From assembly GCA_020741775.1 (NCBI GenBank), contig DYYG01000035.1, forward strand, positions 124,001 through 188,000: DNA of 64,000 nucleotides, given 5' to 3'. The translations under genes and the position numbers were made by a program. This DNA comes from Methylorubrum populi (GTDB lineage: Bacteria > Pseudomonadota > Alphaproteobacteria > Rhizobiales > Beijerinckiaceae). Under the pieces are notes generated by a model. That model ran no database searches, had not been told where the DNA came from, and worked only from the letters and a program-made list of their open reading frames with translations. This document shows, one piece after another, positions 1-8,234 of this stretch. Within the stretch, counting starts at the first letter, position 1; every line of letters starts with the position of its first letter.

Positions 1-1
1 G

Positions 2-937
2 CGGGTCGAGGACGGGCGCGCCGCCATGCGCCAGCACGCTCAGGCCCTGGCGAATGCCGAGGCACGCTACGGGGTCGACCGCTACACCATCGCCGCCGTC
101 TGGGGCGTCGAGTCGAATTTCGGCAAGAATCTCGGCAAGATGCCGCTGGTGCAATCGTTGGCGACGCTGACCTGCTCCGGGCATCGCCGCCGGGAGTTCT
201 TCCGCAACGAGTTGATCGCGACGCTGAAGATCATCGAGCGCGGTGACATCGAGCCGTCGCGGCTCACCGGCTCCTGGGCCGGCGCCTTCGGCCAGACGCA
301 GTTCATGCCCACCACCTATCACCGCCTCGCCGTCGACGGCGACGGCGACGGGCGGCGGGACATCGTCGATTCGGTGGCCGACGCCGTCGCCTCCACCGCC
401 AACTTCCTGCGCGTGGCCAAATGGTCGAATGCGCAGGGCTGGGGCTACGAGGTGCGGCTGCCGCGCGGGTTCAACACCGCCGCCGCCGGCCGCAAGAACA
501 AGAAACCTGTCGGCCACTGGGCCTCGCTGGGCGTCACCCGCATCGATGGCCGCCCCTTGAGCGGGGAGGGGCCCGTCGGCATCCTCGCCCCGGCCGGCGC
601 CAACGGCCCGGCCTTTCTCGTGACGAAGAACTTCGACGCGATCTACTCGTACAACGCCGCCGAATCCTACGGGCTCGCCATCGCCGTCCTGTCGGACCGG
701 TTGCGGGGCCGCCCCGGCGTGCAGGCCACTTGGCCGACCGACGACCCGCCGCTGTCGCGGGCCGAGCGTCGTGACCTGCAGAGCCGTTTGATTGCCCGCG
801 GCTACGATGTCGGCGAGCCGGACGGCAAGGTCGGCTCGAAGACGCGTGAGGCGATCAAGGACGTCGAGCGCGCCCTCGGCATGCCGGCCACCGGGCGCCC
901 GGGCGGCAAGGTGCTGGAGGCGCTACGGCGGGGATAA
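2..937 (+). CDS. Lytic murein transglycosylase, MltB-type with C-terminal peptidoglycan-binding domain (5' end cut by window)
   Basis: The reading frame is open to the left window edge, so the start lies outside; the first internal ATG is at 26. Near the visible N terminus is WGVESNFG, whose Glu is the catalytic acid of the SLT/MltB family, followed by the usual region with GQTQFMP. These enzymes cleave the MurNAc-GlcNAc bond of peptidoglycan in the periplasm, giving 1,6-anhydro ends. The last ~60 residues (LSRAERRDLQSRL to KVLEAL) look like a PG_binding_1 domain, a common C-terminal partner in alphaproteobacterial MltB homologues. The signal peptide is not visible. The next gene, rplS, is convergent. 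Family assignment is secure; the exact paralogue is not. Confidence 0.9.
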   Translation, partial: RVEDGRAAMRQHAQALANAEARYGVDRYTIAAVWGVESNFGKNLGKMPLVQSLATLTCSGHRRREFFRNELIATLKIIERGDIEPSRLTGSWAGAFGQTQFMPTTYHRLAVDGDGDGRRDIVDSVADAVASTANFLRVAKWSNAQGWGYEVRLPRGFNTAAAGRKNKKPVGHWASLGVTRIDGRPLSGEGPVGILAPAGANGPAFLVTKNFDAIYSYNAAESYGLAIAVLSDRLRGRPGVQATWPTDDPPLSRAERRDLQSRLIARGYDVGEPDGKVGSKTREAIKDVERALGMPATGRPGGKVLEALRRG

Positions 938-970
938 GTCCCCCGCACGCCGGCGTCACAGAGCACGCAA

Positions 971-1002
971 CAAAAACCCGCCCCGAGATGCTCGGGGCGG
1001 GT
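971..1002 (-). terminator. Rho-independent terminator of rplS
   Basis: A perfect 12-bp stem (976-987 with 991-1002, three-base loop) is followed on the minus strand by TTTTTG. It lies about 50 bases past the rplS stop codon. The plus-strand side has no T-run, so it mainly serves rplS rather than the transglycosylase gene. Confidence 0.88.
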
Positions 1003-1054
1003 GATGTTTCGAGAGATGCCTTCGCGATGACGCGAAGGCATGCCGGACGGGAGA

Positions 1055-1462
1055 TTACTCCGCGGCGGCGGGAGCGGCGGCCTTGTTGGCCTTGGCCGCC
1101 TTCTCGGAGCGATCGGAGCGCTCGACGATACGGGCGGACTTACCGCGACGGTCGCGCAGGTAGTAGAGCTTGGCGCGGCGGACCTTACCGCGGCGGGCCA
1201 CCTTGATCGAATCGATCATCGGCGAATGCACCGGGAACACGCGCTCCACGCCCTCGCCGTAGGAGATCTTGCGGACCGTGAAGCTCTCGTTGAGGCCACC
1301 GCCGGAACGGGCGATGCAGACACCCTCATAGGCCTGAACGCGGGTGCGGTCGCCTTCCTTCACGCGGACGTTGACGATGACGGTGTCGCCCGGCTCGAAA
1401 TCGGGGATGGTCTTGGCGAGGCGGGCGATCTCTTCCCGCTCGAGCTGCTCGATGATGTTCAT
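1055..1462 (-). CDS. rplS: 50S ribosomal protein L19
   Basis: 135 residues. The L19 core is plain: [26 protein letters not shown], then [15 protein letters not shown] and [16 protein letters not shown]19 sits at the 30S-50S interface. The protein is longer than the ~115-residue E. coli form because of an Ala/Lys tail ([15 protein letters not shown]), as is usual in this order. The gene immediately upstream on the same strand is a PPK2 kinase, not trmD as in the rpsP-rimM-trmD-rplS arrangement of many bacteria, so rplS probably has its own promoter in the 141-bp gap. It ends at a strong terminator. Confidence 0.98.
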   Translation of the reverse strand: MNIIEQLEREEIARLAKTIPDFEPGDTVIVNVRVKEGDRTRVQAYEGVCIARSGGGLNESFTVRKISYGEGVERVFPVHSPMIDSIKVARRGKVRRAKLYYLRDRRGKSARIVERSDRSEKAAKANKAAAPAAAE

Positions 1463-1482
1463 TGGAAAAGCTCCGGCCGTTG

Positions 1483-1525
1483 CGCCCCTCCCGTATGATC
1501 GGGGCGTCAGGATTTCGGCATCCTG
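1483..1525 (-). promoter_or_regulatory. Paired hairpins in the rplS leader (possible translational control)
   Basis: Just upstream of rplS are two short inverted repeats: 1508-1513 with 1520-1525 (6 bp, six-base loop) and 1483-1488 with 1501-1506 (6 bp). In minus-strand RNA they would form two successive hairpins ending about 20 bases before the start codon. L19 leaders that autoregulate are known in other phyla; whether these stems do this is inference. Confidence 0.25.
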
Positions 1526-1603
1526 TTGTGAGTTGGCCGGGCCTGTACAGGATGCGCGCGGCTTTGTCGATGGGGCCGCGCGCGGGAGGGTCGGGAAGTC
1601 GGC

Positions 1604-2494
1604 TCAGTAGCGGGACGGAACGATCATCTCCTGCGGGATCGGCGCGCGGATGTAATCGGCGTGGCGCACCCGGTCCGGCAGCACGACCGGCGGATGTGCG
1701 ACCGCGCCGTAGGGGATCTGCTCCAGCAGATGGCTGATGCAGTTGAGCCGGGCCCGCCGCTTGTTATCCGCCTCGACGATCCACCAGGGAGCCTCGGGGA
1801 TGTGGGTCCGGGCCAGCATGTCCTCCTTGGCGTGGGTGTAATCCTCCCAGCGGCGGCGCGACTCGACATCCATCGGCGAGAGCTTCCACTGCTTGAGCGG
1901 GTCGGCGATGCGCATCTGGAAGCGCAGGGACTGCTCGGCGTCGGTGATCGAGAACCAGTACTTCACGAGCTTGATGCCGGAGCGCACTAGCATGCGCTCG
2001 AATTCGGGCACGGAGCGGAAGAACTCCTCCACCTCCTCCTCGGTGCAGAAGCCCATGACGCGCTCGACGCCCGCCCGGTTGTACCAAGAGCGGTCGAACA
2101 GCAGGATCTCGCCGGCCGCCGGCAGGTGGGAGACGTAACGCTGGAAATACCACTGCGTGCGCTCGCGCTCGCTTGGGGCGGGCAGCGCCGCCACGCGGCA
2201 GATGCGGGGATTGAGCCGCTGGGTGATGCGCTTGATGACGCCGCCCTTACCGGCCGAATCACGCCCCTCGAAGATCACGACGACCCGCAGCCCCTCGTTC
2301 TTCACCCAATCCTGCAGGCGCACGAGCTCGTGCTGCAGGCGCAGCAATTCCCGGAAATAGGTGCGCCGCGAGGGTGCGGTGTCGTCGTCGTGATCCTCGT
2401 CGAGGCTGAGTTCCAGCTCCTCGTCATAGCTGTCGGCGAGTTCACGGCGGATCGCCTCGAAATCGTAGGCGGGCGGGCTGCTGTTGGCGGGCAT
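1604..2494 (-). CDS. ppk2: Polyphosphate kinase 2 family protein
   Basis: 296 residues from the ATG at 2494. The open frame runs ~109 codons further upstream, but that part has low-complexity, non-family sequence, while MPANSSPPAYDFEAIRREL begins a normal PPK2 N terminus. Walker A is FEGRDSAGKGG (about 76-85) and the Walker B/lid region is LLFDRSWYNRAGVE (Asp134). The C terminus carries the family segment WWIVEADNKRRARLN. PPK2 enzymes transfer phosphate between polyphosphate and nucleotides (typically NDP to NTP) in the cytoplasm. An acidic stretch (ELELSLDEDHDDD, about 26-38) precedes the kinase domain. It lies upstream of rplS on the same strand and diverges from the DUF2490 gene. Direction and nucleotide preference cannot be read from sequence. 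Confidence 0.92.
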   Translation of the reverse strand: MPANSSPPAYDFEAIRRELADSYDEELELSLDEDHDDDTAPSRRTYFRELLRLQHELVRLQDWVKNEGLRVVVIFEGRDSAGKGGVIKRITQRLNPRICRVAALPAPSERERTQWYFQRYVSHLPAAGEILLFDRSWYNRAGVERVMGFCTEEEVEEFFRSVPEFERMLVRSGIKLVKYWFSITDAEQSLRFQMRIADPLKQWKLSPMDVESRRRWEDYTHAKEDMLARTHIPEAPWWIVEADNKRRARLNCISHLLEQIPYGAVAHPPVVLPDRVRHADYIRAPIPQEMIVPSRY

Positions 2495-2772
2495 GGGGCC
2501 AGGTCCGGTCGGCGGGTCGTACCGCTCGCTTAGACCATCATGATGTGACAGGCCGGCGAAGCTCGGGTCTCCCTGCCTCCACGATCCGGCTCTTCCCGAG
2601 TTTGGCAGCGCGTCGGGGCCAGAAGCGCCATAGATCGGGGAATGGAGCCATGCGCGGCCTTTCAGCCCTGCGGCAAGCTTGACGGCCCGTCCGGAGCGCG
2701 GACAATCAGCCCTCGAAGGCTTCGCGACCGGAACCGGTCCTGTCGCGGGCGGGAGGGGGCAAGCGGGGGATC

Positions 2773-3459
2773 GTGGTCGGACGCACACGCCACCTGATAG
2801 CCGCCCTGTGCCTCGCCGCATCCTATGGGCGAGCCAGCGCCGAGCCGGTTCATGACGGCCAGCTCTGGATCAACACGACGCTGTTCGGCTCCATCGGCGA
2901 TGCGGCCTTCTTCGCCGAAATCCAGCCCCGCTTCGGCAATGGCTTCTCACAGCTCGACCAACTCATCCTGCGGCCGGCCGTCGGCTGGAAGGTCGACCAG
3001 ACCCTCACGCTGTATCAAGGCTACGCCTATGTCGAGACTCACGGCGCGGGCGACGGCGTGCGGACCGAGGATCGCAGCTTCCAGGAGATCAACTGGAAGA
3101 TCGGCGAGGTCTCCGGCGTGAAGGTCGCCTCCCGCACGCGCTTCGAGCAGCGCTGGCAATCCGCCGGGCGCGATGTCGGCTTCCGGCTGCGCGAGCAACT
3201 CCGCTTCGCCAAGCCGCTGACGGAGGAGAAGGACAGCGTCTCGGCTATCGGCTGGACGGAACTCTTCGTGGCGCTGAACGACACGGATTGGGGAGCCCGG
3301 GCCGGCTTCGACCGGATCCGCAGCTTCGTCGGGCTGGAGCTGCCGATCGGCGGGCAATCGACGGTCGAGATCGGCTACCTGAACCAGACGGCCAGGACGC
3401 CGGCCAGCGGCCCCACCGTGGATCACATCCTGTCCCTGAACCTGCTCGTGCGGAACTGA
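2773..3459 (+). CDS. DUF2490 family secreted/outer-membrane protein
   Basis: 228 residues, with a likely GTG start just after a purine-rich GCGGGGGA ribosome site. The N terminus (VGRTRHLIAALCLAASYGRASAEP) is a signal peptide with cleavage near ASA-EP. The mature part matches DUF2490: LWINTTLFGSIGDAAFFAEIQPRFG, then alternating hydrophobic strands such as RTRFEQRWQ and FRLREQLRFAKPL, ending in an aromatic-poor strand LSLNLLVRN. The alternation suggests an outer-membrane beta-barrel. No biochemical function is established for the family. It diverges from ppk2 across 278 bp and converges on the L,D-transpeptidase gene. Confidence 0.8.
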   Translation: MVGRTRHLIAALCLAASYGRASAEPVHDGQLWINTTLFGSIGDAAFFAEIQPRFGNGFSQLDQLILRPAVGWKVDQTLTLYQGYAYVETHGAGDGVRTEDRSFQEINWKIGEVSGVKVASRTRFEQRWQSAGRDVGFRLREQLRFAKPLTEEKDSVSAIGWTELFVALNDTDWGARAGFDRIRSFVGLELPIGGQSTVEIGYLNQTARTPASGPTVDHILSLNLLVRN

Positions 3460-3483
3460 ACAGCCCCACTCCGGCGGGGGCAA

Positions 3484-4881
3484 TCAGTTGCGCAGGGAGC
3501 CGGTCGTCGTGACCGCGGCGTGCGGCTTCTTGACGGCCGGAGCGGCCGCTTCCTTCACCGTCTCTTTGGCGGCCTCCTTGGTCGAAGGTTTCGCCTTCTC
3601 ATCCTTGCCGGACTTGGCAGCGAGCACCTTGCCGAAGGCGCTCGCATCGCCCTCCGCATCGGCCACGGCGATCCGATGCGGCTTGGTCTTGCCGGCGGAC
3701 TTTCCGTCACCTTCCTTGGCCGGCTCCTGCACGGCGACCACCGTCGTCGGCTTCGCCTGCTCCTTGCGGGCGGCCGCGGCCTTGGTCGGACCGGGGGCTT
3801 CGGCGGGCGCTGCGGCGACGAGGACCGGCTTGCCCTTGCTGTCGACCTCGAACTCGTTCGGGCCGAGGGCGAGACTCTCCGGCCGGCTGATCTCACCGAG
3901 ATTGTGCCGGCCATATTCCTTCGCGGTATAGGCCAGTTCCTTGTCCATGTCGGACTCGGTCAGGCTCGCGAAGGTGACGGATTGCGGTTGCTGCGGGCGG
4001 AAGACCGGATTCTGGCCGCCATCGTCGTAGACGACGCGGGTCGCGGGCGCGCCCTTGGCGATCAGCTCGGCGATCTCATGATTGTCGCGCTCGCGCTTCT
4101 CGGCGACCAGCGGATCGACCCGCGGCGTGCAGTTGCCCGCCGCCACATCGGACCCGCCGAAGACATATTTGGTGCCGCAGGCAGCGACCCTCGGCTCTTC
4201 CTTGAGGGCCTCGAAATAATCCGAGCCTTCCTTGAGGTTCTTCCAGAACGGCGCGTTCGGGTCGTTGCGGAACTTGGCGACGTTCGCCGCCGTCATCCGG
4301 AACGGGTAAGACTGGAACTGGAACGCCCGCTGGCCGCCGTTGAACGCCTCACGGGCAAGGGCGTAGATCTCACCCATCGACGCATCGGTCATGGCGAAGC
4401 AACCCGCCGACGAGCAGGTGCCGTGGACCATGATGTAGTTGCCGGTGCCGCCCTTCGCGCGGTCGACGGCATTGGGATAGCCGACGTCGAACGACAGGTA
4501 ATAGCTGGAATTCGGGTTCATCTGACCCGGCGTGATCGTGTAGAAACCTTCCGGCGCCTGGCGGTCGCCCTGCTTGGTCTTGGGGCCGAGCTGGCCCGAC
4601 CAGCGGCAGATCGGATAGGTCTTCAGCAGCGCGTATTGCCCGTTGGCACCGCGCTTCCACACCTCCATCTCCGCCTCCTTCTTATAGGCGCGGATCAGGA
4701 TCGGATCGGATTGCTGCATGCCCTTGCTCTGCATGAGCGAGAGCACCTGGGGCGGAATCGGAGTCAGGCCGCGGCCGGAGGCGCCACCCAGCATGGTGCT
4801 GTCCTGGCAGCCGCCGAGGGTCATTGCGAGAGGCATCACCACAGCGGCAAGCACAGCAGCCGCGAGCGGACGCACAGCCAT
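3484..4881 (-). CDS. L,D-transpeptidase (YafK/YkuD-type) lipoprotein with Lys/Ala-rich tail
   Basis: 465 residues. An export signal ends in a lipobox-like LGGC (Cys25), suggesting a lipoprotein. The catalytic motif is HGTCSSAGC (His153, Cys161) within YIMVHGTCSSAGCFAM, the YafK-like variant of the YkuD signature, preceded by an extended beta region with TPEGFYTI-type sequence (APEGFYTITPGQMNP). L,D-transpeptidases make 3-3 crosslinks or attach proteins to peptidoglycan; YafK (DpaA) instead detaches Braun lipoprotein in E. coli, so the reaction here is uncertain. The last ~120 residues are Lys/Ala/Glu-rich and look disordered, possibly wall- or polyanion-contacting. It stands alone, with 147 bp upstream. 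Confidence 0.87.
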   Translation of the reverse strand: MAVRPLAAAVLAAVVMPLAMTLGGCQDSTMLGGASGRGLTPIPPQVLSLMQSKGMQQSDPILIRAYKKEAEMEVWKRGANGQYALLKTYPICRWSGQLGPKTKQGDRQAPEGFYTITPGQMNPNSSYYLSFDVGYPNAVDRAKGGTGNYIMVHGTCSSAGCFAMTDASMGEIYALAREAFNGGQRAFQFQSYPFRMTAANVAKFRNDPNAPFWKNLKEGSDYFEALKEEPRVAACGTKYVFGGSDVAAGNCTPRVDPLVAEKRERDNHEIAELIAKGAPATRVVYDDGGQNPVFRPQQPQSVTFASLTESDMDKELAYTAKEYGRHNLGEISRPESLALGPNEFEVDSKGKPVLVAAAPAEAPGPTKAAAARKEQAKPTTVVAVQEPAKEGDGKSAGKTKPHRIAVADAEGDASAFGKVLAAKSGKDEKAKPSTKEAAKETVKEAAAPAVKKPHAAVTTTGSLRN

Positions 4882-5028
4882 GGGGAACCCGTCCTTACGT
4901 GTCCTCGCCCGCGGGGCTTGGCTGCCACCTTTGCGGGCGTCACTCCCCTAACCCAATAGCCTCGCTAAACTTACCCAGAGCTTACCGCAATGAGGCCAAC
5001 CCGTTTGTCGGCCTGCGTTGCAGAACGG

Positions 5029-5742
5029 TCACGACCCGGCGGGAAAGTGCGCCCGCGCCCTGATGAGGTCGGTCACGAAGGCGTCATCGGCGGGGTCGGC
5101 GAAGCGGAGGCCGACCGAGAGCGAGCGGGTCTCGATGCGCAGCCAATCGAGGCCGGGCTCCTGCGCCAGCTCCGTCACCGATGGCCGCTCGCCCTGATGT
5201 AGGTGCAGGAACGTGAGGTGATTGTCCGCCGCCCGCGCCGAGAGGGCGTCGCGGATGGCTCGAACCGTCTCGGCCTCGGTGGGAAGGGCGGTGAGCAGAT
5301 AGAGGCGGTTGCGGGTCCCCGGCTTGTCCAGGGCCGCGCGCAGACGCCGCACCCCGGCCTGGAGAAAGCGGTAATCCTCGTCGCTGGTGGCCGGATCGTG
5401 GTGGTTGAACACGAAGGGAATCGCGTGCCGTTCGCGGTAGAGTAGGTGCCGGCAGCGGGTTTCGTGCGGCGCCCGGCGCTCGGGCAGCGGCGTGCTCTCG
5501 TAGTGCCGCCGGTCGAGCAGATCCGCGAAATCGTCGGCGAGGCAGTCGCGCACCATCCCCGGCGAGGAGAAGATCCAGTCGAACGGAGCCGACCACGTGC
5601 GCAGGCTCAGAGCCTTGAGGATCTGCGCGGTCTGGCAATGGCTGCCGAGGGAGATGTGATTGATCGCGCCGGGCTCGCGCCGGTCCCGCCAGCCGAGCCG
5701 GCGCAGGCCTTGGAGAAGCCCCGCGCCGAGGGCGCGCCTCAC
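5029..5742 (-). CDS. DUF1796 family protein (putative papain-like cysteine peptidase fold)
   Basis: 237 residues. The segment NHISLGSHCQTAQILK followed by RTWSAPFDWIFSS is the hallmark of DUF1796, annotated as putative papain-like cysteine peptidases; the Cys in GSHC would be the nucleophile and the downstream HHDPATSDEDYRFLQ region could supply a His. No signal peptide is visible. The start codon overlaps the accA stop codon by 4 bp (ATGA), so translation is coupled to accA. Nothing known links this family to fatty acid synthesis; the coupling is an observation only. Confidence 0.7.
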   Translation of the reverse strand: MRRALGAGLLQGLRRLGWRDRREPGAINHISLGSHCQTAQILKALSLRTWSAPFDWIFSSPGMVRDCLADDFADLLDRRHYESTPLPERRAPHETRCRHLLYRERHAIPFVFNHHDPATSDEDYRFLQAGVRRLRAALDKPGTRNRLYLLTALPTEAETVRAIRDALSARAADNHLTFLHLHQGERPSVTELAQEPGLDWLRIETRSLSVGLRFADPADDAFVTDLIRARAHFPAGS

Positions 5743-6692
5743 AGCTTGCGGCCGATCTCGAGAAATTTCTGCGCGCGCCGGTCGCGGATCTCGTCGCGGC
5801 TCAGCCCCTCGAACTCAGCGAGGGCACGGGCGACGGCCTCGCCGGTTGCGTCGAGGGCCGCCGCGCGGTCGCGGTGGGCGCCGCCGGTCGCCTCCGGCAC
5901 GATGCCGTCGATGATGCCGAGCCGCAGCAGATCCTGCGCGGTGATCTTCATGGCCGTGGCGGCATCGTGGGCGCGCCCCTGGTCGCGCCACAGGATCGAG
6001 GCGGCGCCCTCCGGCGAGATCACGCTGTAGATAGCATGCTCCAGCATCAGCACCCGGTTGGCGGTGGCGATGGCGATGGCACCGCCCGAGCCGCCCTCGC
6101 CGATGACGACGGCGACATTCGGCACGCCCAGGGCGAGGCAGGCCTCGGTCGAGCGGGCAATGGCCTCGGCCTGACCGCGCTCCTCTGCCTCGATGCCGGG
6201 GAAGGCTCCTGCCGTGTCGACGAAGGCGATCACCGGCAGGCCGAAGCGGTCGGCGGTTTCCATCAGGCGCACCGCCTTGCGATAGCCCTCCGGCTTCGCC
6301 ATTCCGAAATTGTGGCGCAGCCGGGTCTCGGTGGTCGCGCCCTTTTCCTGGCCGATGACGCAGACCGGGCGGCCGCGGAAGCGGCCGAAGCCGCCGAGAA
6401 TCGCCTCGTCCTCTCCGAAGGTGCGGTCACCCGCGAGTGGCGTGAACTCCTCGATCAGCCCGGCGCAGTAATCGACGAAATGCGGCCGCTGCGGATGGCG
6501 GGCGACCTGGGTCTTCTGCCAGGGGGTGAGGGCGGCATAGATCTCGGCGAGCGCCTGGGCCGCCTTGGCTTCGAGGCGCCCGACCTCCTCGCTGATCGAG
6601 ACGGCCCCGTCCCGCTGGCCGAGCGCCTTGAGTTCCTCGAGCTTCGCTTCGAGTTCCGCCACGGGCTTCTCGAAGTCGAGATAGGAGCGCAT
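5739..6692 (-). CDS. accA: Acetyl-CoA carboxylase carboxyltransferase subunit alpha
   Basis: 317 residues from the ATG at 6692 (MRSYLDFEKP); an in-frame ATG three codons earlier is also possible. The protein has the N-terminal helical region (LEAKLEELKALG, LTPWQKTQVARHPQRP) and the crotonase-like core with RRHNFGMA-type sequence (RLRHNFGMAKPEGYRKAVRLM), FIDTAGAFPG-type FVDTAGAFPGIEAEERGQ and GEGGSGGAIAI. It pairs with AccD to carboxylate acetyl-CoA to malonyl-CoA, the first step of fatty acid synthesis. It is about the usual length, and overlaps the DUF1796 gene downstream by 4 bp. It diverges from the 3-hydroxybutyrate dehydrogenase gene. Confidence 0.97.
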   Translation of the reverse strand: MRSYLDFEKPVAELEAKLEELKALGQRDGAVSISEEVGRLEAKAAQALAEIYAALTPWQKTQVARHPQRPHFVDYCAGLIEEFTPLAGDRTFGEDEAILGGFGRFRGRPVCVIGQEKGATTETRLRHNFGMAKPEGYRKAVRLMETADRFGLPVIAFVDTAGAFPGIEAEERGQAEAIARSTEACLALGVPNVAVVIGEGGSGGAIAIATANRVLMLEHAIYSVISPEGAASILWRDQGRAHDAATAMKITAQDLLRLGIIDGIVPEATGGAHRDRAAALDATGEAVARALAEFEGLSRDEIRDRRAQKFLEIGRKL

Positions 6693-6898
6693 CACCGCCA
6701 TCGATCGTCGGTCCAACTCTTGTTCGGATCCGCGCACGCGCCCGGCCCCGCCATCGGCGCGAGGTGTTCGGGGAAGCGGGCATGGGTGTCAACCGCCGCT
6801 TTGCGTCAGTCGCCGCGGTGCAGCACAATCGACTTCGCCGGCCGCATCGGGCAAGCCTGCGCCGAGGGGTCCGCGCGGCCCGGAACCGGAGGGAATCC

Positions 6899-7684
6899 AT
6901 GAGCCTGAATGGGAAAGCGGCCGTCGTGACCGGCTCGACCAGCGGCATCGGCCTCGCCATCGCCCGCGGCTTCGCCAAGGAGGGCGCCGACATCGTCCTC
7001 AACGGCTTCGGCAAGCCGGACGAGATCGAGCGCACCCGCTCCGGTATCGAGAACGAGTTCGGGGTCAGGGCCGTCTACTCGCCCGCCGACCTCACCAAGC
7101 CCGACGAGATCACCGGGCTGATCGGGCTCTCGACCGAGACATTCGGCAGCATCGACATCCTCGTGAACAATGCCGGTGTCCAATACGTCTCGCCGATCGA
7201 GGAATTCCCGGTCGAGAAATGGGACCAGATCATCGCGCTCAACCTGTGCTCGGCCTTCCACACCCTGCGGGCGGCGATTCCCCACATGAAGCAGAAGGGC
7301 TGGGGCCGGGTCATCAACACCGCCTCGGCGCATTCGATGGTCGCTTCGCCCTACAAGTCGGCCTATGTCGCGGCCAAGCACGGCGTCGTCGGCCTGACCA
7401 AGACGGCGGCGCTCGAACTCGCCACCCACGGCATCACCGTGAACTGCATCTCGCCGGGCTATGTCTGGACGCCGCTGGTGGAGAGCCAGATCCCGGACAC
7501 GATGAAGGCGCGCGGGCTCACCAAGGAGCAGGTGATCGAGGACGTGCTGCTCAAGGCGCAGCCGACCAAGGAATTCGTGACCGTCGATCAGGTCGCGGCT
7601 TTGGCCGTGTTCCTCTGCTCGGACGGCGCCAGCCAGATCACCGGCGCCAACCTCGCCATGGATGGCGGCTGGACGGCGCAGTAA
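6899..7684 (+). CDS. bdhA: 3-hydroxybutyrate dehydrogenase (SDR family)
   Basis: 261 residues from the ATG at 6899, with GGAGGG a few bases upstream. SDR landmarks: TGSTSGIG (11-18), NNAG (90-93), catalytic Ser143 in INTASAHS, Tyr156 and Lys160 in SAYVAAKHG. The C terminus GVNLAMDGGWTAQ-like ending (GANLAMDGGWTAQ) and the KAQPTKEFVTVDQ segment fit D-3-hydroxybutyrate dehydrogenases, which oxidise 3-hydroxybutyrate to acetoacetate with NAD. This is the enzyme that feeds polyhydroxybutyrate breakdown products into metabolism, plausible in a PHB-storing organism. It is monocistronic and ends before a long convergent hairpin. Confidence 0.88.
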   Translation: MSLNGKAAVVTGSTSGIGLAIARGFAKEGADIVLNGFGKPDEIERTRSGIENEFGVRAVYSPADLTKPDEITGLIGLSTETFGSIDILVNNAGVQYVSPIEEFPVEKWDQIIALNLCSAFHTLRAAIPHMKQKGWGRVINTASAHSMVASPYKSAYVAAKHGVVGLTKTAALELATHGITVNCISPGYVWTPLVESQIPDTMKARGLTKEQVIEDVLLKAQPTKEFVTVDQVAALAVFLCSDGASQITGANLAMDGGWTAQ

Positions 7685-7704
7685 ACCCTCACGTCTCACG
7701 CCGA

Positions 7705-7737
7705 GCCACCGCGGCGGGCGGATCCCGCCGCGGTGGC
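7705..7737. terminator. Long perfect hairpin between convergent genes
   Basis: A 14-bp perfect GC-rich stem (7705-7718 with 7724-7737, five-base loop) sits in the 61-bp gap between bdhA and the convergent CsbD-like gene. There is no T-run on either side, so it may act as a bidirectional transcript end or stabilising 3' stem rather than a classical intrinsic terminator. Confidence 0.5.
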
Positions 7738-7745
7738 GCTTCCGC

Positions 7746-8102
7746 TCAGCGGCGCGAATGCAGCAGCAGGGCGAGGCCGTATCCGACCGCGCCGGCGATC
7801 AGCAGGGCCAGGAACGGGTTCTCGCCGACTTGGGTCTCGACCCGCTCGCGCCCGTCGCGCAGGTAAGTGCCGCCGTGGCGGCTGACGCGGTCATAGGCGT
7901 CTTCCGCGTATTCGCCGACATCGTCGGCGAGGTCGCGCACCGTGTCCTTGGCCTGACCATAGATCCGCTGCGCCCGACCCTCGGCCTCCCGGTAGCGGCC
8001 TTCCAGCGAGTCCCGGTTCGAGCCGAGCGCATCGCCCACCGCGCCCTGTGCCCGGCCGCCGAGATCCTTGGCGGTCCCGACGATGCGATCCGTATCAACC
8101 AT
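7746..8102 (-). CDS. CsbD-like stress protein with C-terminal membrane helix
   Basis: 118 residues from the ATG at 8102. The N terminus (DRIVGTAKDLGGRAQGAVGDALG) matches the CsbD repeat, a short hydrophilic element with no known activity, often induced by general stress. The middle is helical and charged. The end (NPFLALLIAGAVGYGLALLLHSRR) is one transmembrane helix with a positive cap, like the ElaB/YqjD ribosome-tethering proteins. The combination suggests a small membrane-anchored stress protein. It is transcribed alone, and the upstream gap to the malonyl-CoA decarboxylase gene is 132 bp. Confidence 0.75.
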   Translation of the reverse strand: MVDTDRIVGTAKDLGGRAQGAVGDALGSNRDSLEGRYREAEGRAQRIYGQAKDTVRDLADDVGEYAEDAYDRVSRHGGTYLRDGRERVETQVGENPFLALLIAGAVGYGLALLLHSRR

Positions 8103-8234
8103 GGTCGAACTCCTTATCCTCGGCCGCCCGCCACCTTGAGGGTTTCGAGCGGGCTTCGGACAGAAGAACGTCCGAGGACGGAATCGGTCCCGCAACGCGG
8201 CGAAAAAGCCGTGCTTCGAGGGGGGTCGAAAGCG

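Noticed and set aside
2495..2821. N-terminal 109-codon extension of PPK2
   Set aside because: Non-family, Arg/Pro-rich sequence overlapping the start of the divergent DUF2490 gene; ATG at 2494 gives a normal PPK2 length.
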